Shown: positions 1 to 7,192 of the stretch, one piece after another
How the letters are laid out: the number at the start of each line of letters is the position of its first letter
How positions within the stretch are numbered: the first letter of the stretch is position 1
NCBI GenBank assembly: GCA_017515925.1
Contig: JAFWEB010000020.1
Location: 1-20,353 of the forward strand
Length of the DNA stretch: 20,353 nt
Direction of reading: 5' to 3'
DNA from: Candidatus Saccharimonadota bacterium
Lineage (GTDB): Bacteria; Patescibacteriota; Saccharimonadia; Saccharimonadales; Saccharimonadaceae
The notes under the pieces: model-generated
The model's input: only the letters and a program-made list of their open reading frames with translations
The model's database searches: none
What the model was told of the DNA's origin: nothing
Translations under genes and position numbers: made by a program

Positions 1-756
1 AAAGCAACAGCCGGAATCCTACCATTTGTGGATGATTTGTCCAATTGGTTTGTCCGCCGCAGCCGCAGGCGTTTCTGGAAGTCGGAAGATTCAGCCGACA
101 AAAACGAGGCTTATGCAACGCTCTACTATGTGATGCTTTATTTGAGTAAAATAATTGCACCGTTTGCACCATTTATGGCAGAAGAACTGTATCATAATTT
201 AACTGGACTAAATGGCGATTCTGATTCAGTACATTTACTAGACTGGCCAGAGGCTGGGGAAGTAGATGTAGAAATCGTAGAAAAGATGAGTCATACCCGT
301 GATATTATCTCTGAAGGCTTGGCTCTAAGGATGCAAAAATCAGATACGGAAGAGCAGATCAAAGTGCGCCAGCCGCTAGCATTATTCGTCTACGATGGCG
401 ATCAATTGCCAGAAGAATATGAGCAGATGATTGCCGATGAGGTAAATGTTAAAAAAGTAGAACATGGCTCAGAAACTAAGCTCGACAAGACTCTAACTGA
501 AGTGCTCAAGAAAGAAGGTTTTGCCCGTGAGCTAATCCGCGTGGTGCAATCCGCTCGCAAAAAAGCCGGACTCAATGTGGACGACAGAATCAAGCTTTAT
601 GTTGGTTGCGAACTAGAAGATGAGTTCCGCGAGATCGTAGCGAATGAGACTTTAGCTACAGAATTACACACAAAAGCAGACGAAAAGAACTATTCTTACG
701 ACGAAATTGTAAAAGTTGAAGGCGACCAAATCACTATTAGTCTAGAAAAAGCATAG
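1..756 (+). CDS. ileS: Isoleucyl-tRNA synthetase, C-terminal part (5' end outside window)
   Basis: The reading frame is open from base 1 and ends with TAG at 754-756, leaving about 251 residues. The enzyme charges tRNA-Ile with isoleucine in the cytoplasm. The visible part starts in the anticodon-binding helical domain (FVDDLSNWFVRRSRRRFW, about residues 9-26, typical of Ile/Val/Leu synthetases) and continues with APFAPFMAEELY. The last ~120 residues (IKVRQPLALF ... ARELIRVVQSARKKAGL) match the C-terminal DUF5915-type extension of the eukaryote-like IleS2 group. No C-terminal zinc-binding cysteine cluster of the IleS1 type is seen. The catalytic HIGH and KMSKS motifs lie upstream of the window. 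I see no classical terminator directly after it. Identification as IleS is firm; the IleS2 subtype is inferred. Confidence 0.93.
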   Translation, partial: KATAGILPFVDDLSNWFVRRSRRRFWKSEDSADKNEAYATLYYVMLYLSKIIAPFAPFMAEELYHNLTGLNGDSDSVHLLDWPEAGEVDVEIVEKMSHTRDIISEGLALRMQKSDTEEQIKVRQPLALFVYDGDQLPEEYEQMIADEVNVKKVEHGSETKLDKTLTEVLKKEGFARELIRVVQSARKKAGLNVDDRIKLYVGCELEDEFREIVANETLATELHTKADEKNYSYDEIVKVEGDQITISLEKA

Positions 757-1057
757 ACTATATTAGCGGCCGATAGCATATCATTCGAGATTTTTTGATG
801 CAAATAACAGGGGTGGATTTGACAACTCCAGAAAAACAAAGCATAAAAGGTATTGACTTTTTTGAAAAAGTGTGCTAGTATAGGAGATAGTTAGATAACA
901 AAATAAACAATCTAACAAATAAAAAGAAAAACTAATAAGAAAGGAAAGAGTAGCGAAGAAAACACCATAAAACTCAACTAAACTTATAAAAACAACATCT
1001 ATCACCTAGAAAAGGGTGGAACTCAACCAACTACAAAAATAAAAAGGAGAAAACTTA
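757..1057. other. Intergenic stretch: promoter plus long A-rich leader
   Basis: No credible gene lies between ileS and the 43-aa small ORF. The stretch holds a strong promoter (853-881) and then a leader of about 170 nt that is very rich in A and poor in T, so it is probably weakly structured. A second TTGACA (819-824) lies just upstream, but its possible -10 (TAAAAG, 844-849) is badly spaced. The minus-strand reading frame here has no family resemblance and I treat it as spurious. Confidence 0.6.
853..881 (+). promoter_or_regulatory. Promoter of the 43-aa small ORF
   Basis: The -35 is TTGACT (853-858), the spacer is 17 bp, and the -10 is TAGTAT (876-881) preceded by TGTGC. The layout closely matches the promoter upstream of the NYN gene at 19353-19381: both contain GACTTTTTT, then AAAAGTGTGCTA. 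This supports a shared sigma-70-type consensus in this genome. Transcription would start near 888. Confidence 0.7.
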
Positions 1058-1189
1058 ATGAAATTCGAATACCTCGGCGGATCAGAGGTAAAAGAGCGCG
1101 GATATAACTCGGAAAGAGTTAAGATCAGTGAGAAAGCAAAGAAAGGATTAGGCCACGGCGCGATTCTATCGTCCGACCTGGTATTCTAA
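1058..1189 (+). CDS. Small protein of 43 aa, unknown function
   Basis: An ATG at 1058 follows a strong AAGGAGA ribosome-binding site (1044-1050) and opens a 43-codon frame ending with TAA. The peptide is basic in the middle (SERVKISEKAKKGLGHG) and ends hydrophobic (AILSSDLVF). It has no signal peptide, membrane helix or cysteine. A good promoter about 205 bp upstream, a strong Shine-Dalgarno and a terminator at 1316 make it an independent transcription unit, so I believe it is expressed. I do not recognise a family. It could be a small regulator, a leader peptide or a peptide precursor. Function is unknown. Confidence 0.6.
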   Translation: MKFEYLGGSEVKERGYNSERVKISEKAKKGLGHGAILSSDLVF

Positions 1190-1315
1190 CAGATATAATT
1201 AGATTTACTTACAGATAGAAAAGAGCGAGGACCAAGAATCTGTATAAAAAATTTGTTCAATCACTTGATTAGCTAGATTTTACCCCTGTTAAATGGCTCT
1301 GAATAATACTGCGAG

Positions 1316-1344
1316 AAAAACCGAACAAACTTGTTCGGTTTTTT
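1316..1344 (+). terminator. Rho-independent terminator after the small ORF
   Basis: CCGAACAA (1321-1328) pairs with TTGTTCGG (1331-1338). The stem is extended by A5 on the left and followed by a T6 tract (1339-1344). It lies about 125 nt after the 43-aa ORF. Confidence 0.85.
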
Positions 1345-1432
1345 GATTCTACAAAAAGCCGCGCAGCAAATTGCCAGATGTCAGCAAAAGCAGACACAAA
1401 ATTCGGCCAGATCCTGATGTTCGGAAAAACTC

Positions 1433-1461
1433 TTGACATTATTAACCATAAGTATTAAGAT
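1433..1461 (+). promoter_or_regulatory. Promoter of the envelope-protein cluster
   Basis: A perfect -35 TTGACA (1433-1438), a 17-bp spacer and a -10 TAAGAT (1456-1461) precede the gene at 1511. Transcription would start near 1468, giving a leader of about 43 nt. No other promoter is evident before the terminator at 5954, so the three genes probably form one operon. Confidence 0.7.
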
Positions 1462-1510
1462 AAGGGGTATAAAAGGTTATATTATTAAATAAAAAAACGA
1501 AAGAAGTGCT

Positions 1511-1846
1511 ATGGATAACACCCAATTCATACAGGCTCTAGACCAGTACTCCGACTTGCTGATCGAGAAAAAGGGCCTTGCAGACCTTCCGGAAGAGAAA
1601 AAGGGAGAGTTGCGAAACCAAATACAAGAGACTCTAGTTTCAGAGTTTAATAAGGAAGTTTTGAGACGACTTCCTGAAGATAAGTTGGAAGAGTTTGAAA
1701 AAACTGTAGAGGATGAGAGCAAGACGCAGGAAGATGCGAGTGCGATAATCAAGTCGGCTGGATTAGATGAGGGTGCAATCCTAGAAGAAGTTGCTCACGA
1801 TTTTGAGAAGTTCTTCTTGGAAAATCCAGAAAAGGAGGAGGCATAA
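1511..1846 (+). CDS. Small acidic helical protein, possibly DUF5663-like
   Basis: This protein of 111 aa is acidic and predicted to be almost entirely helical. It has no signal peptide or membrane segment. Blocks such as LADLPEEKKGELRNQIQETLVSE and EVLRRLPEDKLEEFEKTVED have the pattern of the DUF5663 family of small CPR proteins; this is a resemblance from memory, not a search result. The stop is followed within one base by the start of the large surface-protein gene, and that gene's ribosome-binding site (AAGGAGG, about 1832-1838) lies inside this coding sequence, so the two are probably translationally linked. It is the first gene of the envelope cluster, so a role in producing or handling those proteins is possible but unproven. 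Confidence 0.75.
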   Translation: MDNTQFIQALDQYSDLLIEKKGLADLPEEKKGELRNQIQETLVSEFNKEVLRRLPEDKLEEFEKTVEDESKTQEDASAIIKSAGLDEGAILEEVAHDFEKFFLENPEKEEA

Positions 1847-1847
1847 T

Positions 1848-4445
1848 ATGAATCCTGAAAATGGCGGCAACGCAGTAAAGAATAGTGGCGAAGGCGGCGA
1901 GAAAATCGTCAAGCCAGAAACCATCAAAGAGCTTGGCGATCGCACAGTTGACCTAGAAGGTTATCTTGCTGAGGACGAGCAAAAAGCTAACGAAGCAAAA
2001 GAGAAAGCTGAGCAAGAGCAAAACGCAAACAAGTCTAAAATTGCAGAACTTAAAGCTCAAATGGACGCACTCGTAGCAGAGCAGGCTAAGCTTGCTGAGC
2101 AACAACGTCAGCACGAAGTAGAAATCCAGAAGATTGTTCAGCAGCGCCAAGAAAAAGCTCAAGCAATGAAGAGCGGCATCAAAGGTATGGCAAAATGGTA
2201 TGATCAGCATCCAAATGAAATTGGTGATATCATCCGTCCAGAAATGGGACATGATGCAGACTATTATATTAAATGGCAACAGGAAACTGGCCAGTCATTT
2301 GCAACAATTATTGCCGATTCAGTCCTAATTGATGAGCTATCACAAAGAGAAGATTTGAAAGGTATCACTCCAGAAGAAATTGAAAAAGAGACCATCGCAC
2401 TTGAGCGCAAGAAAGTTGATCTAGAGAATTACAAAGCATTGATGGCTCGTAGAAACGGCGATATGTCTGCTAAGTTCAATAATGAACTAGTCCTAGACGA
2501 AGATGGTTTGCCAGGCTATGGCATCATTGATCGCACCAAGGGAGATGCTCCAAAAGCAGAAGCTCCAAAGGCTGCAAAACCAGAATCTGTCGAAGATTTC
2601 TCTAAGGGTATGCTTGGTCAAATCGATAAATTGATGAACGACGGCGAAAAAGCTGAAAACAGCTCTATCGAAGAAAAAGCTGAAAAGGCTATCAAGCAAG
2701 CAAGAGAATTTGCAGAGTATCGTAACAGATCCATCTTTGAGCATATGATGGAAAATGGTTCTACCGGCAGCTCGATTGATCGCGCTATCGGAGAGCAAAA
2801 GTTTAGAACAAAAGAATCCAAGATTACACGTCTAGATGACGCTTGCCGTAATAAATATGTATTAAAGAAAGCTGCTGCTAGTGCTGTGATCGGCGTAATG
2901 GCGCTCCTAGGCCTAAGTGGTCTAGCATCAACACTCCAAGGATGTTCTAAGAATCTAAACAGCTATCCAATGGGCGCAACTCCAGTCGAAGGTACCGCAG
3001 TCGCTGGTGCTACAGAAGAAGCAGAACCAGAAGCTCCAGCTGGACCAGTCCAAGAACAAGGTTGGATGTCTAAATCTGGCGAACAAGGCGAAACCCAGCG
3101 CCCAGAATACAAAGCCAACTACTTTACAATGGACCAAGAAGGCAACAAACACGACATGTCCGAAGATCTTTACCGCAAGGTAGATTTCAAAGCCGAGAAT
3201 CCATTTGATTATGAGGTAAAGGAAAAGGGCGAAAAGCTCACTGTTGACAAAAAGGAAACCAAGGCCAGCTTTGGTACTACACTTACCCCAAACGGTCTAG
3301 AAGGTGGTATTGATGTTGCAGAGCAAGAATTTAACAAGAATTTGATGAGCAGGGCATCTAGCCAAGAAGAGCTTGCAATCTCACTTCTTGCCGGTATCGG
3401 TGGTAGCGACGCATTGAAAGATGTAGACTTCTCTACTGGCAACGATATTGATGTGCCAGCCAAGCTAGAAGTTGCTAACGGTAATATTAGCCCAGAAGCA
3501 GTCAACCGCGACTCTAGAATCCTAGCTGCACTTCCAGAAGCACAGCAGCAAAAGATTATGAATGCACTTTCCGAAGGATGGCAGAAATTGATTGAGGATA
3601 AAGAATTCTCACTGGTCAATTGGAAGGGCACATACTCATCCCAGACAATGAAGCCAGCCAAAGATGGTGAAATTGCACATGACATCGTCATCCAAGACGG
3701 AGTCAAGCGTAGCGCAGAATTTGCAGTCTATCAGGTAAATGATGATGCAACCAAGCTTACCGTCCTCCAGACGATGGGTAAGATCAACTCTGATGTCACC
3801 CTAGAACAAGCACAGGCCAAGGGCTTACTCAAGAACTGGGAAGTCGGTCTAAAGGCTGATTGTGGTGGCCAATGGGTTGCTAAGAAGAAGGTGATTAAGA
3901 AAGTAGTTAAGCAGGCTCCAGCTCCAGAGCAGGTAGCTGTTCCAGTAGCTCCAGTAGAAACCCCAGTTATTACTTGGGAGACTCCTACACCAACTAACCC
4001 AGAGCCAGAAACTCCACCAGCTCCAGAGACTCCACCAGAAAAGCCTACACCAATTAATGTCCCTGATCCACTTCCTCCACCACCAGCTCCAGATCCAAAA
4101 CCGGATCCAGAACCAATTCCAGATCCAATCCCAGATCCAGATCCAATCCCAGATCCAACTCCACAGCCAAAGGATCCAAGCATTGACCCATGGAAGGAAA
4201 ACAATCCTACTCCACTTCCAGTAACCCCAGAACAGCCAAGTGATCCAGGTCAGACACCAATTCAAAAGGGTGAGGAAACCCCTCCACCACAGAATGAAGA
4301 AGGTGTGAACGAAAAACCAGAAGATCAAGCACCGTGGGCAGAACCACCTTCCGAGAAGCCAGAAGACACCAATACTGGCGGTGAGGGCGAACAACAGCCA
4401 GGCGCTATGGATGAAGCAATTCGTAGATTACAAGGTAACCAATAA
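1848..4445 (+). CDS. Large coiled-coil, single-membrane-segment, proline-rich protein
   Basis: Starting at ATG 1848 gives 865 aa. I prefer this to an in-frame alternative start at 1791 because AAGGAGG (about 1832-1838) is well placed before 1848 and the upstream part overlaps the previous gene. Residues about 30-115 are a Lys/Glu/Gln-rich coiled coil. A mixed helical region follows to about 340. One hydrophobic segment (ASAVIGVMALLGLSGLA, about 346-362) is followed by LQGC, with Cys366 in a lipobox-like setting. An Ala/Glu/Pro linker and a ~250-residue soluble domain follow. The last ~170 residues are dominated by proline with repeated PDP(I/T)P units. The likely topology is an N-terminal coiled coil inside the cell and a long domain plus Pro-rich stalk outside. 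I do not recognise a named family. Confidence 0.85.
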   Translation: MNPENGGNAVKNSGEGGEKIVKPETIKELGDRTVDLEGYLAEDEQKANEAKEKAEQEQNANKSKIAELKAQMDALVAEQAKLAEQQRQHEVEIQKIVQQRQEKAQAMKSGIKGMAKWYDQHPNEIGDIIRPEMGHDADYYIKWQQETGQSFATIIADSVLIDELSQREDLKGITPEEIEKETIALERKKVDLENYKALMARRNGDMSAKFNNELVLDEDGLPGYGIIDRTKGDAPKAEAPKAAKPESVEDFSKGMLGQIDKLMNDGEKAENSSIEEKAEKAIKQAREFAEYRNRSIFEHMMENGSTGSSIDRAIGEQKFRTKESKITRLDDACRNKYVLKKAAASAVIGVMALLGLSGLASTLQGCSKNLNSYPMGATPVEGTAVAGATEEAEPEAPAGPVQEQGWMSKSGEQGETQRPEYKANYFTMDQEGNKHDMSEDLYRKVDFKAENPFDYEVKEKGEKLTVDKKETKASFGTTLTPNGLEGGIDVAEQEFNKNLMSRASSQEELAISLLAGIGGSDALKDVDFSTGNDIDVPAKLEVANGNISPEAVNRDSRILAALPEAQQQKIMNALSEGWQKLIEDKEFSLVNWKGTYSSQTMKPAKDGEIAHDIVIQDGVKRSAEFAVYQVNDDATKLTVLQTMGKINSDVTLEQAQAKGLLKNWEVGLKADCGGQWVAKKKVIKKVVKQAPAPEQVAVPVAPVETPVITWETPTPTNPEPETPPAPETPPEKPTPINVPDPLPPPPAPDPKPDPEPIPDPIPDPDPIPDPTPQPKDPSIDPWKENNPTPLPVTPEQPSDPGQTPIQKGEETPPPQNEEGVNEKPEDQAPWAEPPSEKPEDTNTGGEGEQQPGAMDEAIRRLQGNQ
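4059..4170 (+). repeat. Proline-rich short tandem repeat within the surface protein
   Basis: The coding sequence has imperfect repeats of GATCCA-type units that encode Pro-Asp-Pro-(Ile/Thr/Asp)-Pro runs. Such repeats usually form extended cell-wall-spanning stalks and can change length by slipped-strand events. The Trp/Gly-rich open frames on the opposite strand here are an artefact of this composition. Confidence 0.7.
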
Positions 4446-4466
4446 GGATAAGAAAGGAGAATAAAA

Positions 4467-5939
4467 ATGAAAACTAACTACAAAAAATTAGCAATCGTAC
4501 CTTTCTTAGCACTATCATTTATTGCTGCAAGCAACCTATTCATTGCAGATGATGCATCTGCAATCGTACCTACAGCTTGGGGCCCACAGGATCGTGCAAC
4601 CTTCACTTACGAAGTTCCTGCAACCTACCCAACATTCAACTCTATTACTAATAACCCTACACTTGGTGATGAGCGTAACTTCGTCCGTGTCCGCGAGTAC
4701 GGTGATCCAAATCCAGATGGTGACGAAGTAACTCTAGAAGTAGGCAAAGAGTATGAAATCGCAATTTACTATCACAACAACGCTGCGTCTAACTACAATG
4801 CCAGCGGCAAAGGTATCGCCGAAAACGTACGTATGCGTACAGAGTTTCCTAGCTACCTCGAAGCTGGTCAGAGTGCACAGGTAGTAGGTTTCATTACTTC
4901 ATCTAATGCAAATCCAGGTGAAGTTTGGGACTCTGCATACCTCAATGCACACGAGCCAGTTTACCTCAATTATGTCGTAAACTCTGCAGTGCTTCACAAC
5001 CTCGGTACTTCTAATGGTACTCCAATGTCTGGTGATGCATTGCTTGGCGATCAAGGTGTATTGCTATCATACTGGAATGACCTTTGGGGAATCGTTCCTG
5101 GTTGTAACGAATACGGTGGTTACTTGACCTATCGTATTAAGGTTGATCAGCCAAACTTCTCCGTCGACAAGATGGTCAAGAAGGCCGATAGTGACTCTGA
5201 TTATCAGAATGAGCTAGTTGTTGCTCCTGGCGACAAGCTAGAGTATAGAATTCACTTCAAGAATACTGGTACCACTGAGCAGACAGGTGTGACATTCCAC
5301 GACTTGATGCCAGATGGTCTATCCTATATCACGGGTACAACCTTCTCCTGGAGCACACGTCATCCAGAAGGCGGTGTCTCTCCAGACTCACTATTTGGTG
5401 ACGGTCTCGGTGTTGGCGCAATGATCGCAGGTGAGGAATCGTGGGCTAGGTATCAGGTACAAGTATCTGATTCTGAAGAGATTTTCCCATGTGGTGAGAC
5501 AGAAGTCTATAACGCTGCTTATGTAGCTACCCACGATGGCAAGAACTCTGCCAAGACTAAGGTTATCGTCAAGAGAGACTGTGGCGACAACCCTACTCCT
5601 ACCCCTACTCCAGATCCTACACCTAGCAGTTTGCCAAAGACTGGTCCTGGTGAAATTGCAATGCTAATCGCAGTTCTACTAGTAATCGGTGGTGGTGGAT
5701 ACTACTTCTACCGCTCACGCAAGATGCTAAAGACTGTTGCATCTACTGCCGGTGCTGGTGATCAGAAGCCAGCTGCTGAGAGCAATATCGTACTTGATGG
5801 CATCAAGAACAACAATGCAAAAGAAGCTCCAGAAGCAGCAGAGCCTGTAGCTGAATCTACTCCAGTAGAACCAGCTGCTCCGGCTGAAGAAGCAAAGGCT
5901 GAAGAGTCAAAAGCTGAAGAAACTCCAAAAGAGAACTAA
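4467..5939 (+). CDS. Secreted DUF11-like protein with LPKTG sortase motif and long C-tail
   Basis: The protein has 490 aa and its ATG follows AAAGGAG. It has an N-terminal signal peptide (basic MKTNYKK, hydrophobic core, then DDASA near residue 32 as a likely cleavage site). The N-terminal half (about 40-225) is rich in Asn/Tyr/Gly with predicted beta structure. Residues about 232-370 fit the DUF11/conserved-repeat fold (VAPGDKLEYRIHFKNTGTTEQTGVTFHDLMPDGLSY). A Pro/Thr linker leads to LPKTG (389-393), a hydrophobic helix (about 397-415) and RSRK. This is a sortase sorting signal, except that about 70 more Ala/Glu/Pro-rich residues follow, whereas typical signals stop soon after the basic residues. 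It is probably an exported adhesin-like or wall protein, made with the 865-aa protein upstream. Confidence 0.9.
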   Translation: MKTNYKKLAIVPFLALSFIAASNLFIADDASAIVPTAWGPQDRATFTYEVPATYPTFNSITNNPTLGDERNFVRVREYGDPNPDGDEVTLEVGKEYEIAIYYHNNAASNYNASGKGIAENVRMRTEFPSYLEAGQSAQVVGFITSSNANPGEVWDSAYLNAHEPVYLNYVVNSAVLHNLGTSNGTPMSGDALLGDQGVLLSYWNDLWGIVPGCNEYGGYLTYRIKVDQPNFSVDKMVKKADSDSDYQNELVVAPGDKLEYRIHFKNTGTTEQTGVTFHDLMPDGLSYITGTTFSWSTRHPEGGVSPDSLFGDGLGVGAMIAGEESWARYQVQVSDSEEIFPCGETEVYNAAYVATHDGKNSAKTKVIVKRDCGDNPTPTPTPDPTPSSLPKTGPGEIAMLIAVLLVIGGGGYYFYRSRKMLKTVASTAGAGDQKPAAESNIVLDGIKNNNAKEAPEAAEPVAESTPVEPAAPAEEAKAEESKAEETPKEN

Positions 5940-5953
5940 GTTCTAGCACATCC

Positions 5954-5983
5954 AATAAAAGCACTCGAAAGAGTGCTTTTATT
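5954..5983 (+). terminator. Rho-independent terminator of the envelope cluster
   Basis: AATAAAAGCACTC (5954-5966), a GAAA tetraloop and GAGTGCTTTTATT (5971-5983) form a perfect 13-bp stem with a built-in U tract. Being symmetrical, it could also work on the other strand. Its last bases overlap the -35 box of rplU. Confidence 0.92.
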
Positions 5984-6010
5984 GACTTTTATCCCCAGGT
6001 ATGCTAAAAT
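5982..6010 (+). promoter_or_regulatory. rplU promoter
   Basis: The -35 is TTGACT (5982-5987), the spacer 17 bp, and the -10 TAAAAT (6005-6010) with an upstream TG. The start site would be near 6017, so the leader to the ATG at 6036 is about 20 nt and contains AAAGGA. The -35 shares bases with the preceding terminator. Confidence 0.8.
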
Positions 6011-6035
6011 AGACCGCAGTAATTAAAGGATTAAT

Positions 6036-6344
6036 ATGAAGAAAGCAGTTATCCTCGTTGGCGGGAAACAATACCTCGTCGAAGAGAAAGAGACCCTACG
6101 GGTGGACCTCCTCCCGGAAGGCACTAAAGAGCTCGAAACTGGTGCTTTACTTCTTATCGATGGTGACAAGACTACAGTCGGTACACCAGAGGTAAAGGGC
6201 GTTAAGGTTTCGGCAAAAGTAGTAGAAGAAAAGGTTGCCGGAGACAAAGTCCGCGTAATCCGCTACCACTCTAAGAAGCGTGTCCACAAAGAGACTGGCC
6301 ACCGCCAGAAGTACTCAACTATCGAGATCACTTCTATTAAATAA
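6036..6344 (+). CDS. rplU: 50S ribosomal protein L21
   Basis: A 102-aa protein of the usual length for bL21, a 23S-rRNA-binding protein of the large ribosomal subunit. It shows the family's start (AVILVGGKQYLVEEKETLRVD) and the conserved C-terminal block KVRVIRYHSKKRVHKETGHRQKYSTIEI. Its own promoter and terminator make it a single-gene unit. The usual partner rpmA (L27) is not next to it, which is a departure from the common rplU-rpmA order. Identification is firm. Confidence 0.97.
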   Translation: MKKAVILVGGKQYLVEEKETLRVDLLPEGTKELETGALLLIDGDKTTVGTPEVKGVKVSAKVVEEKVAGDKVRVIRYHSKKRVHKETGHRQKYSTIEITSIK

Positions 6345-6352
6345 ACAATTTA

Positions 6353-6375
6353 GCGCCTGGAAACAGGCGTTTTTT
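6353..6375 (+). terminator. Rho-independent terminator of rplU
   Basis: CGCCTG (6354-6359), a GAAA loop and CAGGCG (6364-6369) are followed by T6 (6370-6375). Confidence 0.9.
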
Positions 6376-6403
6376 GATGCTTTTGCTTATTCTGTGATAG
6401 AAT
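6374..6403 (+). promoter_or_regulatory. parA promoter (predicted leaderless transcript)
   Basis: The -10 is TAGAAT (6398-6403), preceded by TGTGA; a plausible -35 is TTGATG (6374-6379, 18-bp spacer), overlapping the rplU terminator's T tract. Only six bases separate the -10 from the ATG at 6410, so transcription should begin at or next to the start codon. Confidence 0.65.
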
Positions 6404-6409
6404 AGTAAT

Positions 6410-7183
6410 ATGGCTACGGTTATTTGTATAACTAACCAAAAAGGAGGTGTAGGTAAGACCACTACAGCGGTCAACCTCAGTTATTTTCTTGCAAAAGATA
6501 AGAATAAGACTCTTATCATAGATTTTGATCCACAGGGAAATGCCACCTCTGGGCTTGGCATTGCTAAAGATTCTCTAGATCTTTCTATGACAGATGTGGC
6601 ACTTGGCAAGGCTAAAATAGAGGATATCGTCAGAGAGACTAAGCAGAAGAATCTCTATATTGCCCCTACTACTACAGAGCTTGCTAACGCCGAAGTAGAG
6701 ATGACTAAGCTCAGCACTAAATTCGTTCAGCTCAAGACTGCCGTTGCCGCGATAGAGGATCAATATGACTACATCATCATCGATTCGCCACCATCGCTCA
6801 GCTTCTTGACTGTCAATGGTATGATTGCTGCAGAATACCTCATATTACCCGTCCAGACCGAGTTCTACGCGCTTGAAGGTGTTGCACAGCTACTTGATAG
6901 CATGGCGCTGATAAAGAAGGCTATGAACCCTAATTTGAGGCTTCTAGGTGTACTTGCAACCATGTATGACAAGCGTACATCACTTTCTGGTGAAGTATTC
7001 GAAGAAATCAAGAAATATTTCAAAGAAAAGACATTTAAAACGACCATCCCACGCAACGTGCGCGTAGCAGAAGCACCTAGCCACGGTGTGCCAGTAGGCA
7101 GCTATGACAAATTCTCTAAAGGTGCTAAGGCTTATAAGAGTCTGGCACGCGAAGTAGAAGAACGTGTCAAGGAAGGGAAGTAA
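6410..7183 (+). CDS. parA: ParA/Soj chromosome-partitioning ATPase
   Basis: A 257-aa protein of the small (chromosomal, Soj-like) ParA type. It is a deviant-Walker ATPase that binds DNA when ATP-bound and works with ParB in chromosome segregation. The Walker A motif is KGGVGKTT (residues 11-18) with the signature lysine, DFDPQGNATSGL follows at about 39-50 (switch I region), and IIIDSPPSLSFLTVN carries the Walker B/switch II aspartate. The C-terminal part includes RNVRVAEAPSHGVPV, typical of the family. No N-terminal helix-turn-helix is present, unlike plasmid P1-type ParA. It overlaps parB's ribosome-binding site and is co-transcribed with parB. Confidence 0.96.
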   Translation: MATVICITNQKGGVGKTTTAVNLSYFLAKDKNKTLIIDFDPQGNATSGLGIAKDSLDLSMTDVALGKAKIEDIVRETKQKNLYIAPTTTELANAEVEMTKLSTKFVQLKTAVAAIEDQYDYIIIDSPPSLSFLTVNGMIAAEYLILPVQTEFYALEGVAQLLDSMALIKKAMNPNLRLLGVLATMYDKRTSLSGEVFEEIKKYFKEKTFKTTIPRNVRVAEAPSHGVPVGSYDKFSKGAKAYKSLAREVEERVKEGK

Positions 7184-7192
7184 AGGAGGAAA

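Larger units (their letters stand above)
1190..1510. other. Intergenic stretch: terminator and next promoter
   Basis: No protein gene is seen. The stretch has two direct copies of ACAGATA (starting 1189 and 1211), the second facing an inverted ATCTGT (1238-1243), then the terminator at 1316-1344 and the promoter at 1433-1461. A TATAAT at 1194-1199 could start a short RNA of about 140 nt ending at the terminator, but no convincing -35 accompanies it. Confidence 0.5.

Noticed and set aside
781..1005. 74-aa hydrophobic minus-strand frame in the ileS downstream gap
   Set aside because: Its hydrophobicity comes from the A-rich plus strand (TTT/TTC codons on the minus). No ribosome-binding site, and it overlaps the promoter at 853-881.
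1477..1752. 91-aa minus-strand frame opposite the first envelope-cluster gene
   Set aside because: It is Ser/Leu-rich antisense of an acidic helical gene with promoter and operon context; no start signal or family on the minus strand.
3731..4394. Gly/Ser-rich and Trp-rich minus-strand frames of 157 and 181 aa
   Set aside because: They are the complement of the Pro-rich repeat of the surface-protein gene; low-complexity composition and no start signals.
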